Below are positions 7,591-17,373 of a DNA stretch of 64,000 bases, one piece after another. The notes beneath the pieces are model-generated. The model worked only from the letters and a program-made list of their open reading frames with translations, searched no databases and was not told the DNA's origin. The stretch lies in contig JAVSMU010000001.1 of assembly GCA_032027045.1 (NCBI GenBank), positions 216,122-280,121 of the forward strand, in the 5' to 3' direction. Both the position numbers and the translations under genes were made by a program. The stretch's first letter is position 1. Each line of letters opens with the position of its first letter. This stretch comes from Truepera sp. (GTDB lineage: Bacteria; Deinococcota; Deinococci; Deinococcales; Trueperaceae).

Positions 7591-8804
7591 GCCCTCAGGC
7601 CGAAGACAACAGCGCGATGACCCACGTGAAACATCTGGCGGAGACCATCGGTCCGCGGGGGTCGACGACGCCCTCCGAGCGGCAGGCGGCGGAGTACGCC
7701 GCGGCCGTCATGCGAGGCGCGGGTCTCGAGCCCCGCCTCGAGGAGTTCACCTCGCCCGTCTCGGGTTGGCGGCCGTTCGCGCTGGGCGCGACCGTTGCCT
7801 TGGTGGTCACCGTGCTGCTGCTGCTTTCACCGGGCCTTGCCGGCGGTCGTTGGTTGGCCGCGCTCCTCGGCTTGGTCATGCTCGCCACGACCGCCTCGGT
7901 CTTCCTCGAGATGTACTTCCGGCCCAACCTGCTGCGGCCGTTCGTGCGCAAGGGCACGAGCCAGAACGTGTGGGCGGTGATACCTGCGGTGACCCGCGCC
8001 GCGGCCGCCACGGCGCGGGTCGTGCTCGTCGCCCACCTCGACACGCACCGCACCCCCTGGGTCTTCATGAGGCCCTGGCGCCTGCGGCTCTTCAGCACGG
8101 TCACGGCCCTCGGGGTGGCGGCGTTCGTCATCACGGCGCTGGTCTGCCTGGCGTACGCAGCCACGGGCTGGTCTTGGTTGGTCTGGGTGGCGCTGTGCCT
8201 CGCCCCCGTCCACCTGGTCGTGCTGGCGCTCACGCTTCAGCCCGACACGACTCCGCATACGGCGGGCGCCAACGACAACGCCAGCGGCGTCGGGGTGGTG
8301 TTGAGCTTGGCACAGCGCCTGGCGCGAGAACCCCTGCAGCACACGGAGGTCTTGGTCCTGGCAAGCGGCTGCGAAGAGGTGGGGTCGGTGGGCTCCAAGG
8401 CCTTCATAGTCAGGCATCCGGACCTGCTCGAGGGCGCTTTCGCCATCAGCGTCGACAACGTAGGTGGGCGCGGAGTGGGCGTGTGCTACACGAGCCTGGA
8501 GGGCATGGTGTTCCCCTTGAGGCCGTCACCCGAACTCTTCGCGATTGCCGAGGAGATCCGCGTTGCGAACCCCGAGCTCGAGGCCTACTCGCAGCCCTAC
8601 ACCACGCTGCACACGGACGCCACCTGTTTCATGGCGAACGGTGTGCCCTCCCTATCGTTCGTCGGCCTGACTCCCGGAAGCGTCATCCCCGATTGGCACC
8701 AGGTGAGTGACGTGCTCAAAAACGTTGACCCCGGGACCGTTTCGCGCACCGAGGAGTTCGTCTGGCGGCTGCTCGGGAGTCTGGATGCCCGTATCCGCGG
8801 CTGA
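7587..8804 (+). CDS. M28-family zinc metallopeptidase with membrane segments
   Basis: The start is the GTG in the GTGA overlap with azlD; the open frame continues upstream but only antisense to azlD sense. The 405-residue protein has two hydrophobic segments near residues 65-105, and another pair near 175-215, within an M28 aminopeptidase-like fold. Expected metal and catalytic residues are visible: HLDTH near 149, NDNASG near 228, CEEVGS near 261, DNVGGRG near 289 and HTDAT near 341. These bind two zinc ions in M28 exopeptidases that remove N-terminal residues. Membrane anchoring and coupling to an amino-acid exporter suggest peptide turnover at the membrane, which is inference. Confidence 0.75.
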   Translation: MSPQAEDNSAMTHVKHLAETIGPRGSTTPSERQAAEYAAAVMRGAGLEPRLEEFTSPVSGWRPFALGATVALVVTVLLLLSPGLAGGRWLAALLGLVMLATTASVFLEMYFRPNLLRPFVRKGTSQNVWAVIPAVTRAAAATARVVLVAHLDTHRTPWVFMRPWRLRLFSTVTALGVAAFVITALVCLAYAATGWSWLVWVALCLAPVHLVVLALTLQPDTTPHTAGANDNASGVGVVLSLAQRLAREPLQHTEVLVLASGCEEVGSVGSKAFIVRHPDLLEGAFAISVDNVGGRGVGVCYTSLEGMVFPLRPSPELFAIAEEIRVANPELEAYSQPYTTLHTDATCFMANGVPSLSFVGLTPGSVIPDWHQVSDVLKNVDPGTVSRTEEFVWRLLGSLDARIRG

Positions 8805-8905
8805 CGGTGACACGCCCGCCACCGCCATGTCGGCCGTAGCCTCGCCGGTCTCGACCCCGACCGGTTCCAGCCGAGTGCCACCCCGGACCCGAGGGCACGC
8901 CGGGC

Positions 8906-8911
8906 TATAAT
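8906..8911 (+). promoter_or_regulatory. -10 hexamer TATAAT
   Basis: An exact TATAAT lies 35 bases before the ATG at 8947. No convincing -35 box is visible 16-18 bases upstream. Confidence 0.5.
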
Positions 8912-8946
8912 GCAGCCTCGAAACGTTGAATGGAAAGGCGGGAAAC

Positions 8947-11145
8947 ATGCGCGGAAGTCCTCTCGCACGTAAACGGTTCGTCACTCTCTTGCTTGCGCTG
9001 CTGCTGGCTGGGGCCGCGGCGGCCGAACGGCTCGTCATCACGGTCCCCTCCGGGCCACCCGAGTACGTGACGGGCGGCGACGCCCGCCTCCTGATCGAGG
9101 TGCCCCAGGGCGTAGAGCTGAGCGCCGTGAGCGTCTGGCAAGGCACGAAGGACGTCACGGCCGACTTCGCTCCCTACCGCAAGGGTCACGCACTCGAGGG
9201 TCTCGTCAGCGGCCTGCCGCTGGGTGACACGGTGATCACCGTCCTGGCGGGGCTGTACAAGGATCGGCTGACGCTGACCAACCACCGAAGCACGGACGCC
9301 ATGTTTTCCGGACCCCAGCAGGAGCCGTTCTTCTGCGCCACCGAGAGCCACCGCGACAGGGCCGCACTTGGCGACATCCTCGACGACGACTGCTCCATGG
9401 AGACGCGCGTCGACTTCTTGTACTGGTCCACCGCCGCCGACGACTTCCTGCCCTACGACGCCGGCGCGGCGCGGCCCGACGACATGGCCACCGTGACGCT
9501 GCCCGACGGCCGTGACGTCGACGCCATCGTGCGCTGGGAGCGGGGCACCCTCGACCGCTTCATCTACTCCATCGCCATGCTCTCGCCCAACGGCCAAGAC
9601 GCCGCCACGCCCGACCTCAGCGCTTGGAACCGTCGCCTCATCTATCAGTTCCAGGGCGGCGTCGGCGTGGGCCACTATCAGGGAAGCCCGAGCCGGGGCT
9701 ACATGCTCAACCCGACCTACTTAGGCCTCGGTTACGCCATCGCCTACTCCACCGGGACCAAGACGGACGTGCACTACAACCTGATCGTGGGCGGCGAGAC
9801 GGCGCTGATGGTCAAGGACCGCTTCGTCAGCGCGTACGGCGTCCCCGACTACACGGTCGGTCTCGGCGGCTCCGGCGGGGGGATCCAGCAGTACATCTAC
9901 GGCCAGAACCTTCCCGGCCTCCTTGACGCGCTGATCCCGCAATACCCGTACCCCGACATGGTGACCCAGACCATCCACGTTGGCGACTGCGAGCTTCTGG
10001 AGCGCTGGATGGACGCCAAGGTGGCTCAAGACCCCGACTCCAAGTGGGCCACGTGGAGCAACCGCACCATCCTCGAAGGCATGGCAGCCTGGGACGACAT
10101 CCCCAACCCCTACTTCGGTGGCGAACCGGGCCTCACCGAATGCATCAACGGCTGGCGGGGCCTCAGCCCCCTCGCCCTGAACCCCCACTTCGGCACTGCC
10201 CCCGGCATCACGGCCGAACAGCAGGCCGCCGTCGACTGGACTCACTTCGAGGACGCCGTGCAGGTCTACGGGCGCCGGGCCGACGGCTACGCGCGCAGCA
10301 CATGGGACAACGTCGGGGTGCAGTACGGCCTCGTCGCCCTGAACCAGGGCCAGATCACGCCCGCGGAGTTCCTCGACCTCAACGCGTTCGTGGGGGGCTG
10401 GAAGGACCAGTCCGAGATGGTCCAGGAGGGCTGCCCGTTCATCGAGCAGCTGTGCGACGACCCCACGCAGTTCGACCCGTGGAGCTCGCGCAACATGAAC
10501 CTGAGCCCGGACGGCCTCACACCCGCCCCGCGCACCGCCGCCGACCCGGGAGCCATCGACGCCGTGCTGAGCAGTGGACTCTACTTCCGTGGCGAGCTGA
10601 ACCTGCCCACCATCGACGTGAGGCACTACCTCGAGCGTGAGCTGGACATGCATAACACCAGGCAGTCGTTCGTCATCCGCGAGCGTATAAAGCGCAACGG
10701 CTCTCCCGAGGGCAACCAGGTCATCTGGTTCGTCGACGCGGTGCCCGGCGAGCCCCGCTACGACCCGACCCTACAGGCGTTCCAAGTCATCGATCAATGG
10801 ATGGCCAACCTCGAGAAGTACCCCGGCATGAGCGTGGCCGAGGCGCGACCCGCGCGGGCCGTCGACTCCTGCTTCGCGGCCGATGGTGAGTTGCAGTACG
10901 CGGGCGCCGACGCCTGGTGGGGCATCATCGACGACCACCGGGCCGGCCCCTGCGCGGAGCGCTACAAGATCTACGGCACGTCGCGCACGCAGGCCGGCGC
11001 GCCCTTCACGGGTGACGCCTACAAGTGCGACCTGCAGCCCGTGCGCGCCGCCGTCGCTTCCGGCGTCTACGGCGACTGGCGCCCGACCGACGCGCAAGTG
11101 GCGCGGCTCGAGGCCATCTTCCCGACGGGAGTGTGCAAGTACTAG
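8947..11145 (+). CDS. Exported DUF6351-family protein, alpha/beta-hydrolase-like
   Basis: The start at 8947 has a GGAAAGG site about nine bases upstream and gives a clean Sec signal (RKRFVTLLLALLLAGAAAA). The mature protein, about 710 residues, looks like DUF6351: an early domain of the kind SGGDARLLIEVP, then FSGPQQEPFFC, and a nucleophile-elbow-like GLGGSGGGIQQ near residue 305, consistent with an alpha/beta-hydrolase core like that of tannase and feruloyl esterase relatives. Many paired cysteines suggest extracytoplasmic disulfides. The substrate is unknown; an esterase acting on plant phenolic esters is only a possibility. It has its own TATAAT promoter and appears monocistronic. Confidence 0.7.
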   Translation: MRGSPLARKRFVTLLLALLLAGAAAAERLVITVPSGPPEYVTGGDARLLIEVPQGVELSAVSVWQGTKDVTADFAPYRKGHALEGLVSGLPLGDTVITVLAGLYKDRLTLTNHRSTDAMFSGPQQEPFFCATESHRDRAALGDILDDDCSMETRVDFLYWSTAADDFLPYDAGAARPDDMATVTLPDGRDVDAIVRWERGTLDRFIYSIAMLSPNGQDAATPDLSAWNRRLIYQFQGGVGVGHYQGSPSRGYMLNPTYLGLGYAIAYSTGTKTDVHYNLIVGGETALMVKDRFVSAYGVPDYTVGLGGSGGGIQQYIYGQNLPGLLDALIPQYPYPDMVTQTIHVGDCELLERWMDAKVAQDPDSKWATWSNRTILEGMAAWDDIPNPYFGGEPGLTECINGWRGLSPLALNPHFGTAPGITAEQQAAVDWTHFEDAVQVYGRRADGYARSTWDNVGVQYGLVALNQGQITPAEFLDLNAFVGGWKDQSEMVQEGCPFIEQLCDDPTQFDPWSSRNMNLSPDGLTPAPRTAADPGAIDAVLSSGLYFRGELNLPTIDVRHYLERELDMHNTRQSFVIRERIKRNGSPEGNQVIWFVDAVPGEPRYDPTLQAFQVIDQWMANLEKYPGMSVAEARPARAVDSCFAADGELQYAGADAWWGIIDDHRAGPCAERYKIYGTSRTQAGAPFTGDAYKCDLQPVRAAVASGVYGDWRPTDAQVARLEAIFPTGVCKY

Positions 11146-11193
11146 AGCGACTTCAATCACCTAGGTCAATGTCGCGCTGTTGAAACACGTGAG

Positions 11194-11541
11194 ATGCTGG
11201 CCGGCATGACACTCACTCGCCACGACCTCGCCGCCTGCTTCGTGCCCGACCCCTCGGGCCCGAGCAGGCGGGTTCTCGTCAAAGAACCCGGCTTGACGAT
11301 CCTCCACCTGACGATGGGACCGGGCCAAGCCATGCCGGTCCACAACCACCCCGGTTGCACCGTGACCATCCAGTGCATGGCGGGGGAGGCATGCGTCGTG
11401 TTGGAGGGCGCAAGCTACCCACTCAAGACGCACGAGTTGTTCAGCTTCTCCGGTGAGCTGATGGTGCGGCCCTGCAACGAGTCGGACGAACCCGCAGCGG
11501 TGCTCATCACGCTGGCCGAGGTGACCGACCGCGCCGCCTGA
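11194..11541 (+). CDS. Small cupin-domain protein
   Basis: This protein of 115 residues (111 if the ATG at 11206 is used) is a single cupin barrel. The first motif reads HNHPGCTVTIQCMAGEACV and the second half contains LKTHELFSFSGELMVRPCNES. H-x-H spacing of the kind that binds a metal is visible, but the set of ligands is partial, so a sensor or isomerase is as plausible as a dioxygenase. No strong ribosome-binding site precedes either start. It converges on the kinase gene that ends at 11545. Confidence 0.65.
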   Translation: MLAGMTLTRHDLAACFVPDPSGPSRRVLVKEPGLTILHLTMGPGQAMPVHNHPGCTVTIQCMAGEACVVLEGASYPLKTHELFSFSGELMVRPCNESDEPAAVLITLAEVTDRAA

Positions 11542-11544
11542 GGC

Positions 11545-13719
11545 CTAGTTCCGGCGAGGCGGCCGGCGTGGCAAGATCACTCCGGCCAGCACCAACACCG
11601 TCGAGACCGCGCTGACGGTCACGCCGACGATGGCGGCTATGCGGATGATGATGCGTTCCGCCGGCAAGGTTATCTCGGTGAGCGGGGCTCCAACGACCAG
11701 CGCCGACGCCAGCATGAGGCCCACCAGCGAGATGCTCAGCACCATGCGCCTGAAGCCCCGCTCGAAACCGCGCTCCACCGACTCGAGACGGTAGGTCAGG
11801 TTTCCCACGTCCATCTGCAGGGCGGTGCGGCCATGCTCGAAGTCCTCCAGCAGGTTGAGCGCCGCCCCCACGAGGTTCGGTACACGGCCGATGGCCTCGC
11901 GCGTCCACGGCTCGAGGACGTCGGGCACGAACTTACGCGGGTCGAGGCGCCTGAGGACCAGGTCGCGCAGCGTGCGGTAGGCGATGTCCACCACCTCGTC
12001 CGCCTCCTCGCCACCCATCAGCGTGCGCATGATGCCCTCGCCCTGGCCCATGGCCTTGAACGCCAGCGTGAACTCGCGCCGCAGCCTCAGCCCGTGGCGC
12101 ATGAGCAGCGTCACCAGCTCGCTCAGGAGCTCGCCGACGTCGGGGTTCGTGGGGTGCAGTAGGAGGTGGCGGTTGAGCAGGCGCCGCACGTCGCGCTCCA
12201 GCGCCGCCGAATCGACCGAAACGTTCGGTTGACACACGGAAAGCAACACCCGCGCGGTGGGGCCGGCGGCGCGGTCGTGTAGCGCCCAGATGAGTTGCGC
12301 CAACCGAACGCGGTCGCCGCGCGCGAGCTGGCCCACCTGGCCCATGTCGAGGAACACGATCTGCCCCTGCTGGCGGTCGTACCAGACGTTGCCGCCATGC
12401 AGGTCCGCGTGGAAGAAGCCGTCAAGCACGACCTGCTGCAAGAGCACCTCGAAGAACTGAAGCGCCAACTTGCGCCGCCCACGCTCGTCCAGGCCGAGGG
12501 CGGTGACGTCCGTGATCTTCTTGCCAGAGACTCGCTCGAGCGTCAGGACCCGGCGGCTCGACCAGTCGCCATAAACCGCCGGCACGTGCACGAACGGGAA
12601 CTCCTTCAGGTTGTGCCTGAGCTGCTCGGCCTGATACGCCTCGTTGTCGAAGTCGAGCTCGTCGACGACCAAGTCCGCGAACTCGTCGAACAGCGGCGAG
12701 AGCCCCAAGCGGCGCACCCGCCCAAGCCGCGCCTCGAGGGTCGCGATGAGGTCTCGCAACACGTTCAGGTCGCCGCGCACCTGCACTTCGATGTTGGGGC
12801 GCAGCACCTTGACCACTACCGACGTCCCGTCGGGCAAAGTGGCCGCGTGCACCTGGCCCATGGACGCGGCGGCCAGCGGGGTGGGATCGAACGTGGCGAA
12901 GGCTTTGGAGAGGGGCATCTTGAGGTCGCGCTCCACGAGCGCAGAGGCCTCCGCGAACGTGAACGGCCGCACGTGATCCTCGAGCGTCTCGAGCTCCGCG
13001 CGCCAGGTTGGCGGCAGCACCTCGATACGGCTCGCCACCAGCTGCCCGAACTTCACGAAGGTCGGCCCCAGTTCCTGGAGCATGAGGCGCAACTTCACGG
13101 CCGCGCTTCCCTCGACCAGGCGCGGCCTCAAGCGGTAGAGGATGCGCTTCATGAAGTTGCGGACGGGCCCCAGGAACGTGTAGCCGAGCGCTATGTCTAT
13201 CAGGTACGAGCGCAAGATGGCGATCAGTTGCACCGTGCGCAGGTTCTCCACCAGGCGGTTGCGCTCCCCGCCCGGCAGGCGCTCGAGCCAGCGCCAGTAA
13301 GCCGGCGAGGCCCGGGACTCGGCTGGCTTGCGGGGGCTGTCGAAGCCGACGATGGCGTCGAGCACGAACACGAGCACGCCCATCAGCACCGCACCCATGA
13401 AGGCCGTCGTCAGGCGCCCCAGGGGGTCCGCCCAGCCCTCTCGCGCCAGGTAGCTTAGACCTAAGAAGATGAGGACGTCGACGACCATGGCGATGAGGCC
13501 CAGTGACCAGATGTAGAGGCGGCCGGTGAACACGAGCATGACGGGGCGCACGAAGGAGTGGAGCGCGCCGAAGACGAGGCCCACCAACAAGTAGGCGAGC
13601 AGTGGCGGCAACGCCGCCGCCGGAGCGTCGCTGCCGCGCGCCAGTAGGCCCGGCACGACGTTCAGCACCACCGCAGCGGAGAGCGTGTAGACGAGTAGTC
13701 TCACCAGGAAATAGATCAT
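11545..13719 (-). CDS. Holin-like (PF04020) domain fused to ABC1/AarF/UbiB-type kinase
   Basis: This 724-residue fusion begins with about 125 residues holding four hydrophobic segments (FLVRLLVYTLSAAVVLNVVPG, LLAYLLVGLVFGALHSFVRPVM), typical of the 4-TM phage-holin-like family PF04020. The rest is an ABC1 atypical kinase: KFGQ near 225, Ala-rich loop AAASMGQVHAA, catalytic HADLHGGN near 436 and metal-binding FLDMG near 458. Two hydrophobic helices close the C-terminus, as in UbiB and AarF. Family members support ubiquinone or other isoprenoid-lipid metabolism. The extra N-terminal domain should anchor the kinase more firmly to the membrane. It stands alone and converges with the cupin gene. 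Confidence 0.8.
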   Translation of the reverse strand: MIYFLVRLLVYTLSAAVVLNVVPGLLARGSDAPAAALPPLLAYLLVGLVFGALHSFVRPVMLVFTGRLYIWSLGLIAMVVDVLIFLGLSYLAREGWADPLGRLTTAFMGAVLMGVLVFVLDAIVGFDSPRKPAESRASPAYWRWLERLPGGERNRLVENLRTVQLIAILRSYLIDIALGYTFLGPVRNFMKRILYRLRPRLVEGSAAVKLRLMLQELGPTFVKFGQLVASRIEVLPPTWRAELETLEDHVRPFTFAEASALVERDLKMPLSKAFATFDPTPLAAASMGQVHAATLPDGTSVVVKVLRPNIEVQVRGDLNVLRDLIATLEARLGRVRRLGLSPLFDEFADLVVDELDFDNEAYQAEQLRHNLKEFPFVHVPAVYGDWSSRRVLTLERVSGKKITDVTALGLDERGRRKLALQFFEVLLQQVVLDGFFHADLHGGNVWYDRQQGQIVFLDMGQVGQLARGDRVRLAQLIWALHDRAAGPTARVLLSVCQPNVSVDSAALERDVRRLLNRHLLLHPTNPDVGELLSELVTLLMRHGLRLRREFTLAFKAMGQGEGIMRTLMGGEEADEVVDIAYRTLRDLVLRRLDPRKFVPDVLEPWTREAIGRVPNLVGAALNLLEDFEHGRTALQMDVGNLTYRLESVERGFERGFRRMVLSISLVGLMLASALVVGAPLTEITLPAERIIIRIAAIVGVTVSAVSTVLVLAGVILPRRPPRRN

Positions 13720-13904
13720 CGGCTGCGCACCGGCATGCCCAATATTGGCACCTCGCGCGCGGTGCGTCGCCGGTAACCGCCCCTCGGACGCCTCAGGGGC
13801 CGTGTCGGCTTCGGCTGCGGATCAGGTAACGAGGGTCGCGAGTCATCCGAACGGCGGATGCGCCAAGGCGTTCCCCGACCTAACCTGTTGTCAAGGAGGT
13901 AGTC

Positions 13905-14273
13905 ATGAACGAGGCCACAGGCAGCAACGAGAACGGCGGCGGCCAGGGAGCCGACCACGGGTCCGGTGCCGGCACCGCCGGCAGCAGCGAGTCGCGGACC
14001 AGGGACGGCCGCACCACTACGGAGGAGTTCCGCGTATCCGGCGAGGCGGTCGTTTCCAAGGTCAAGGAGCTCGTGCGAGAGGGCAACGTGCGCCGCATCG
14101 TCATTAAGAACGACGACGGTAAAGCGCTCATAGAGATCCCGCTCACGATCGGGGTCATCGGCACCGTGCTGCTGCCCGTCTGGGCGGCGGTGGGCGCGAT
14201 AGCCGCGATGGTCGCGCACCTGACGATCTCCGTCGAGCGCGTGGTGCAAGACGAGGAGCAGCCGCAAGCCTGA
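13905..14273 (+). CDS. DUF4342-family protein
   Basis: An AAGGAGGT site precedes the ATG. The first 40 residues are low-complexity Gly/Asn/Ser. The core has the DUF4342 pattern TTEEFRVSGEAVVSKVKELVREGNVRRIVIKN, followed by one or two hydrophobic segments (IPLTIGVIGTVLLPVWAAVG). DUF4342 proteins are small, widespread and of unknown function, often annotated near stress genes. No operon partner is evident. A 15-bp tandem repeat array lies just downstream. Confidence 0.75.
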   Translation: MNEATGSNENGGGQGADHGSGAGTAGSSESRTRDGRTTTEEFRVSGEAVVSKVKELVREGNVRRIVIKNDDGKALIEIPLTIGVIGTVLLPVWAAVGAIAAMVAHLTISVERVVQDEEQPQA

Positions 14274-14315
14274 GTCAGTAACTGGGCCGAGCCCGAAGCG
14301 AGACTGACCACGGAA

Positions 14316-14435
14316 GATGCGCGGGTGCCGGACGCGCGGGTGCCCGACGCGCGGGTGCCGGACGCGCGGGTGCCCGACACCAGGATGCAGGAAGGGCGGA
14401 TGCCGGGTGCGCGAGCCCCCGACGGGCGGCCAAGT
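14316..14435 (+). repeat. 15-bp tandem repeat array, about eight copies
   Basis: Units of the form GACGCGCGGGTGCCS follow one another without gaps from 14316; the first four are nearly identical and later ones decay. The array fills most of the gap between the DUF4342 gene and the convergent PLP lyase gene. If translated it would give DARVP repeats, but no supported frame includes it. Confidence 0.85.
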
Positions 14436-14507
14436 CTCTTGGTCCTGCTGCCGACCCGCCGACGCTAACGGCGCCCGCGGTCCTGGCGCCGCCGGGCTCC
14501 GGTCTGC

Positions 14508-15710
14508 TCAGCCAGGTACCGCAACCCCGGCTGCAACGGTGGCCGCGCGCAGCACGTCGGCCACCAGGTCCTCGGCTGCCTCGATGCCCACCGAGAGGCG
14601 CACGAGGCCATCGGTGACGCCCTCGGCGGCGAGCAGCTCCTGGGGCAGAAGCTGGTGGGTCGTCGAGGCCGGGTGGCACGCCAAGGAGGCAACGTCGCCG
14701 AGCGATACCGCGTGGTCGAAGAGCCGCAAGGACTCGAGGAACGCGGCCGCCGCAGGCAGGCCGCCCTCCAACTCGAGCGAGACCATGCCGCCGAAGTCAC
14801 TCATCTGGCCGGCCGCTACGGCGTGACCAGGATGATCCTCGAACCCCGGATAGTGGACCCGCGAAACGCCCGGCCGGCCGCGAAGCGCCTCGGCCACCGC
14901 GCGGGCGTTGCTGCAGTGAGCCTCCATGCGCAAGTGAAGCGTGCGCATGCCGCGCAGCAAGAGGTACGCCGCCTGCGGGTCCAGAGCGGCCCCAAGGTGG
15001 CGCAGGCCCTCCATGCGAACCTCGTGAAGGAGCTCGGCCGGACCGACCATCACGCCGCCCAGCAGGTCGCCGTGTCCACCAAGGTACTTGGTGGCGGAGT
15101 GCACCACGATGTCGATCCCGTGCTCGATGGGCCGCGTCAGGTAGGGGGTGGCGAACGTGTTGTCGGCCACGCTGATGAGGCCGTGCGTGGCGGCGACCCG
15201 CCCGACCAGCGACAGGTCGTGGACGCGCAGGTCGGGGTTGGTGGGCGACTCCACGTAGATCATGCGGGTGTTCGGACCCACCGCGGCCTCGAGCTCCGCG
15301 TCGTCCACCGCCCGTGAAGTGACGCCGAACCGCGGCAGCAGGTCGGTGAGCATGCCGCGCGTGCCGCCATACAGCGGTCCCAGCAGCAGCACCTCGTCAC
15401 CCTGTTTCAATAGGCTCAAGAACGCGGCCGAGATTGCGCCCATGCCGGACGCGAAGGCCACGCCCTCCTCGGCGCCCTCGAGGGCGGCGACCTTCTCCTC
15501 CACGGCCCTCACCGTGGGATTGCCGATCCGCGAGTAGACGTTGCCCTCGGCTTCGCCCGCGAAGATCGCGGCGCCCCGGGCCATGTCGCCCAGCACGAAC
15601 GTGCTGGTCTGGTAGATGGGCGTGGCGTGCGCCTTGGTCAGCGGATCCGCATGCTGTCCGGCGCGCACGGCACGCGTGGCGAACCCTCGCCCCGTCCCGT
15701 TATCGTTCAT
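14508..15710 (-). CDS. Cys/Met-metabolism PLP enzyme (cystathionine gamma-synthase / methionine gamma-lyase family)
   Basis: This 400-residue protein is a complete fold-type I trans-sulfuration enzyme. It shows [20 protein letters not shown], the PLP-stacking [20 protein letters not shown], the [10 protein letters not shown] aspartate region, and [11 protein letters not shown], whose lysine near 208 forms the Schiff base. The tail ends with the usual [18 protein letters not shown]. It could be a cystathionine gamma-synthase or lyase, O-acetylhomoserine sulfhydrylase or methionine gamma-lyase; sequence alone does not decide, and the [12 protein letters not shown] region is common to several. 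It is monocistronic and divergent from the pyrimidine operon. Confidence 0.85.
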   Translation of the reverse strand: MNDNGTGRGFATRAVRAGQHADPLTKAHATPIYQTSTFVLGDMARGAAIFAGEAEGNVYSRIGNPTVRAVEEKVAALEGAEEGVAFASGMGAISAAFLSLLKQGDEVLLLGPLYGGTRGMLTDLLPRFGVTSRAVDDAELEAAVGPNTRMIYVESPTNPDLRVHDLSLVGRVAATHGLISVADNTFATPYLTRPIEHGIDIVVHSATKYLGGHGDLLGGVMVGPAELLHEVRMEGLRHLGAALDPQAAYLLLRGMRTLHLRMEAHCSNARAVAEALRGRPGVSRVHYPGFEDHPGHAVAAGQMSDFGGMVSLELEGGLPAAAAFLESLRLFDHAVSLGDVASLACHPASTTHQLLPQELLAAEGVTDGLVRLSVGIEAAEDLVADVLRAATVAAGVAVPG

Positions 15711-15789
15711 GCCTCAAGTCTAAACGGCCCGCCGGCCACCGAACGTCCGTCCAGGAAGCACGAGTGCACGGCGCGTGCGCCTCGGCCCT

Positions 15790-15819
15790 TTGCCAAGCGC
15801 CGGGGCGTAGGCGTAGAAT
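15790..15819 (+). promoter_or_regulatory. Promoter for the semialdehyde dehydrogenase gene
   Basis: TTGCCA (15790-15795), an 18-base spacer and TAGAAT (15814-15819) form a plausible housekeeping promoter about 70 bases before the ATG at 15892. Confidence 0.5.
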
Positions 15820-15891
15820 GCCGCCACCGAACAATGGTGACGGCGGAACCCGTACACCTCTATATCTATACGCAGGGACGGTGGCTCGAAG

Positions 15892-17373
15892 ATGATCGAT
15901 ACGGCACAGGAGCTTCTCAACTACGTCGGCGGCGAATGGCAGCGTTCGCGGTCCGGCACGCATCAAGACGTACACAACCCCGCCACTGCCGCGACGATCG
16001 CGCGCGTGCCCATGAGCGCCAAGGACGAGGTCGACGAAGCGGTGAAGGCCGGCGTGGCGGCGTACAAGGCGTGGCGCGAAACGCCCGTGGTCGACCGGAT
16101 CAAGCCGCTATTCAAGCTGCGCGAGTTGCTCATCGCGAACGCTGACGAACTCGGCCGCACCATCACCAACGAGGCCGGCAAGACCTACGCGGAGAGCATG
16201 GGCGAGATGGCGCGCGGCGTTGAGAACGTCGAGGTGGCCTGCGGCACGCCTTACATGATGCAGGGCACCAACAACGAAGACATCGCCCACGGCATCGACG
16301 AGCACATGATCCGCCAGCCGCTCGGCGTGGTGGCGGCCATCACGCCGTTCAACTTCCCGGGCATGATCCCGCTGTGGTTCCTGCCTTACGCCGTGGCGAC
16401 TGGCAACTGCTTCCTGCTCAAGCCGAGCGAGAAAGTGCCCATGACCACCCAGCTGCTGTTCCGCCTCCTCGAGGAGGCCGGCTTCCCGCCCGGCGTGGTG
16501 GGGCTGGTCAACGGTGGCAAGGAGACGGTCGACGCGATCCTGGACCACCCCGACGTCAAGGCCATCTCCTTCGTGGGCTCTACGCCCGTCGCGCGCTACA
16601 TCTACTCCCGCGCCACCGCGAACGGCAAGCGGGCCCAGTGCCAGGGAGGGGCCAAGAACCCCGCCGTCATAATGCCCGACGCCGAGATGACGATGGCCAC
16701 GCGCATCCTGACCGACTCCGCGTTCGGTTGCGCCGGCCAGCGTTGCCTCGCCACCTCGGTCGCCATCACGGTGGGCGACGCGCGTAAGGAGTTCACCGAG
16801 CGCCTGGTGGCGGCAGCCGAGCAGCGCAAGGTCGGGTACGGCCTCGAGAAGGGCGTGGAGATGGGCCCCGTCATCTCCGCGGAGTCACGCAGCCGCATAG
16901 CCGGCCTGATCGACAAGGGCGTCAGCCAGGGCGCCCGCCTGCTGACGGGCGGCGCTGAGGCCGCGGTGGACGGCTTCCGAGACGGTTACTTCATGCACCC
17001 GACGGTGCTCGATGACGTGGCCCCCGGCAGTGAGCTCGCCAAGACCGAGGTCTTCGGCCCCGTGCTGTCGATGATGCACGCCTCGAGCCTCGACGAGGCC
17101 ATCAGCTGGGTCAACGACCGCGCCTTCGGCAACCAAGCCTCCATCTTCACCAGCTCCGGCAGCGCCGCCCGCCAGTTCCGGCACCAGGCGATAGCCGGCA
17201 ACATCGGCATCAACTTAGGGGTCGCGGCGCCCATGGCGTTCTTCCCGTTCAGCGGTTGGAGCGACAGCTTCTTCGGTGACTTGCACGCGCAGGGAGCGCA
17301 CGGAATCGAGTTCTACACGCAAACGAAGATCGTCATCGAGCGGTGGCCCGAGAGCTGGAGCCGCACCTTCTGA
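15892..17373 (+). CDS. mmsA: CoA-acylating (methyl)malonate-semialdehyde dehydrogenase
   Basis: This 493-residue enzyme belongs to the CoA-dependent aldehyde dehydrogenases that convert malonate or methylmalonate semialdehyde with CoA and NAD to acetyl- or propionyl-CoA. Visible features are AITPFNFPGMIPLWF, FVGSTPVARYIY, the catalytic cysteine in GCAGQRCLA (Cys285) and the C-terminal PFSGWSDSFFGDLHAQG, which is diagnostic of MmsA/IolA. The next genes degrade pyrimidines to beta-alanine, whose transamination gives malonate semialdehyde. A terminal role in that pathway is therefore more likely than valine or inositol breakdown. The transaminase itself is not in the window. Confidence 0.85.
   Translation: MIDTAQELLNYVGGEWQRSRSGTHQDVHNPATAATIARVPMSAKDEVDEAVKAGVAAYKAWRETPVVDRIKPLFKLRELLIANADELGRTITNEAGKTYAESMGEMARGVENVEVACGTPYMMQGTNNEDIAHGIDEHMIRQPLGVVAAITPFNFPGMIPLWFLPYAVATGNCFLLKPSEKVPMTTQLLFRLLEEAGFPPGVVGLVNGGKETVDAILDHPDVKAISFVGSTPVARYIYSRATANGKRAQCQGGAKNPAVIMPDAEMTMATRILTDSAFGCAGQRCLATSVAITVGDARKEFTERLVAAAEQRKVGYGLEKGVEMGPVISAESRSRIAGLIDKGVSQGARLLTGGAEAAVDGFRDGYFMHPTVLDDVAPGSELAKTEVFGPVLSMMHASSLDEAISWVNDRAFGNQASIFTSSGSAARQFRHQAIAGNIGINLGVAAPMAFFPFSGWSDSFFGDLHAQGAHGIEFYTQTKIVIERWPESWSRTF

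Noticed and set aside
11150..11194. FNR/DNR-like site before the cupin gene
   Set aside because: The TTCAAT...GGTCAA arrangement departs too far from TTGAT-N4-ATCAA to be credible.
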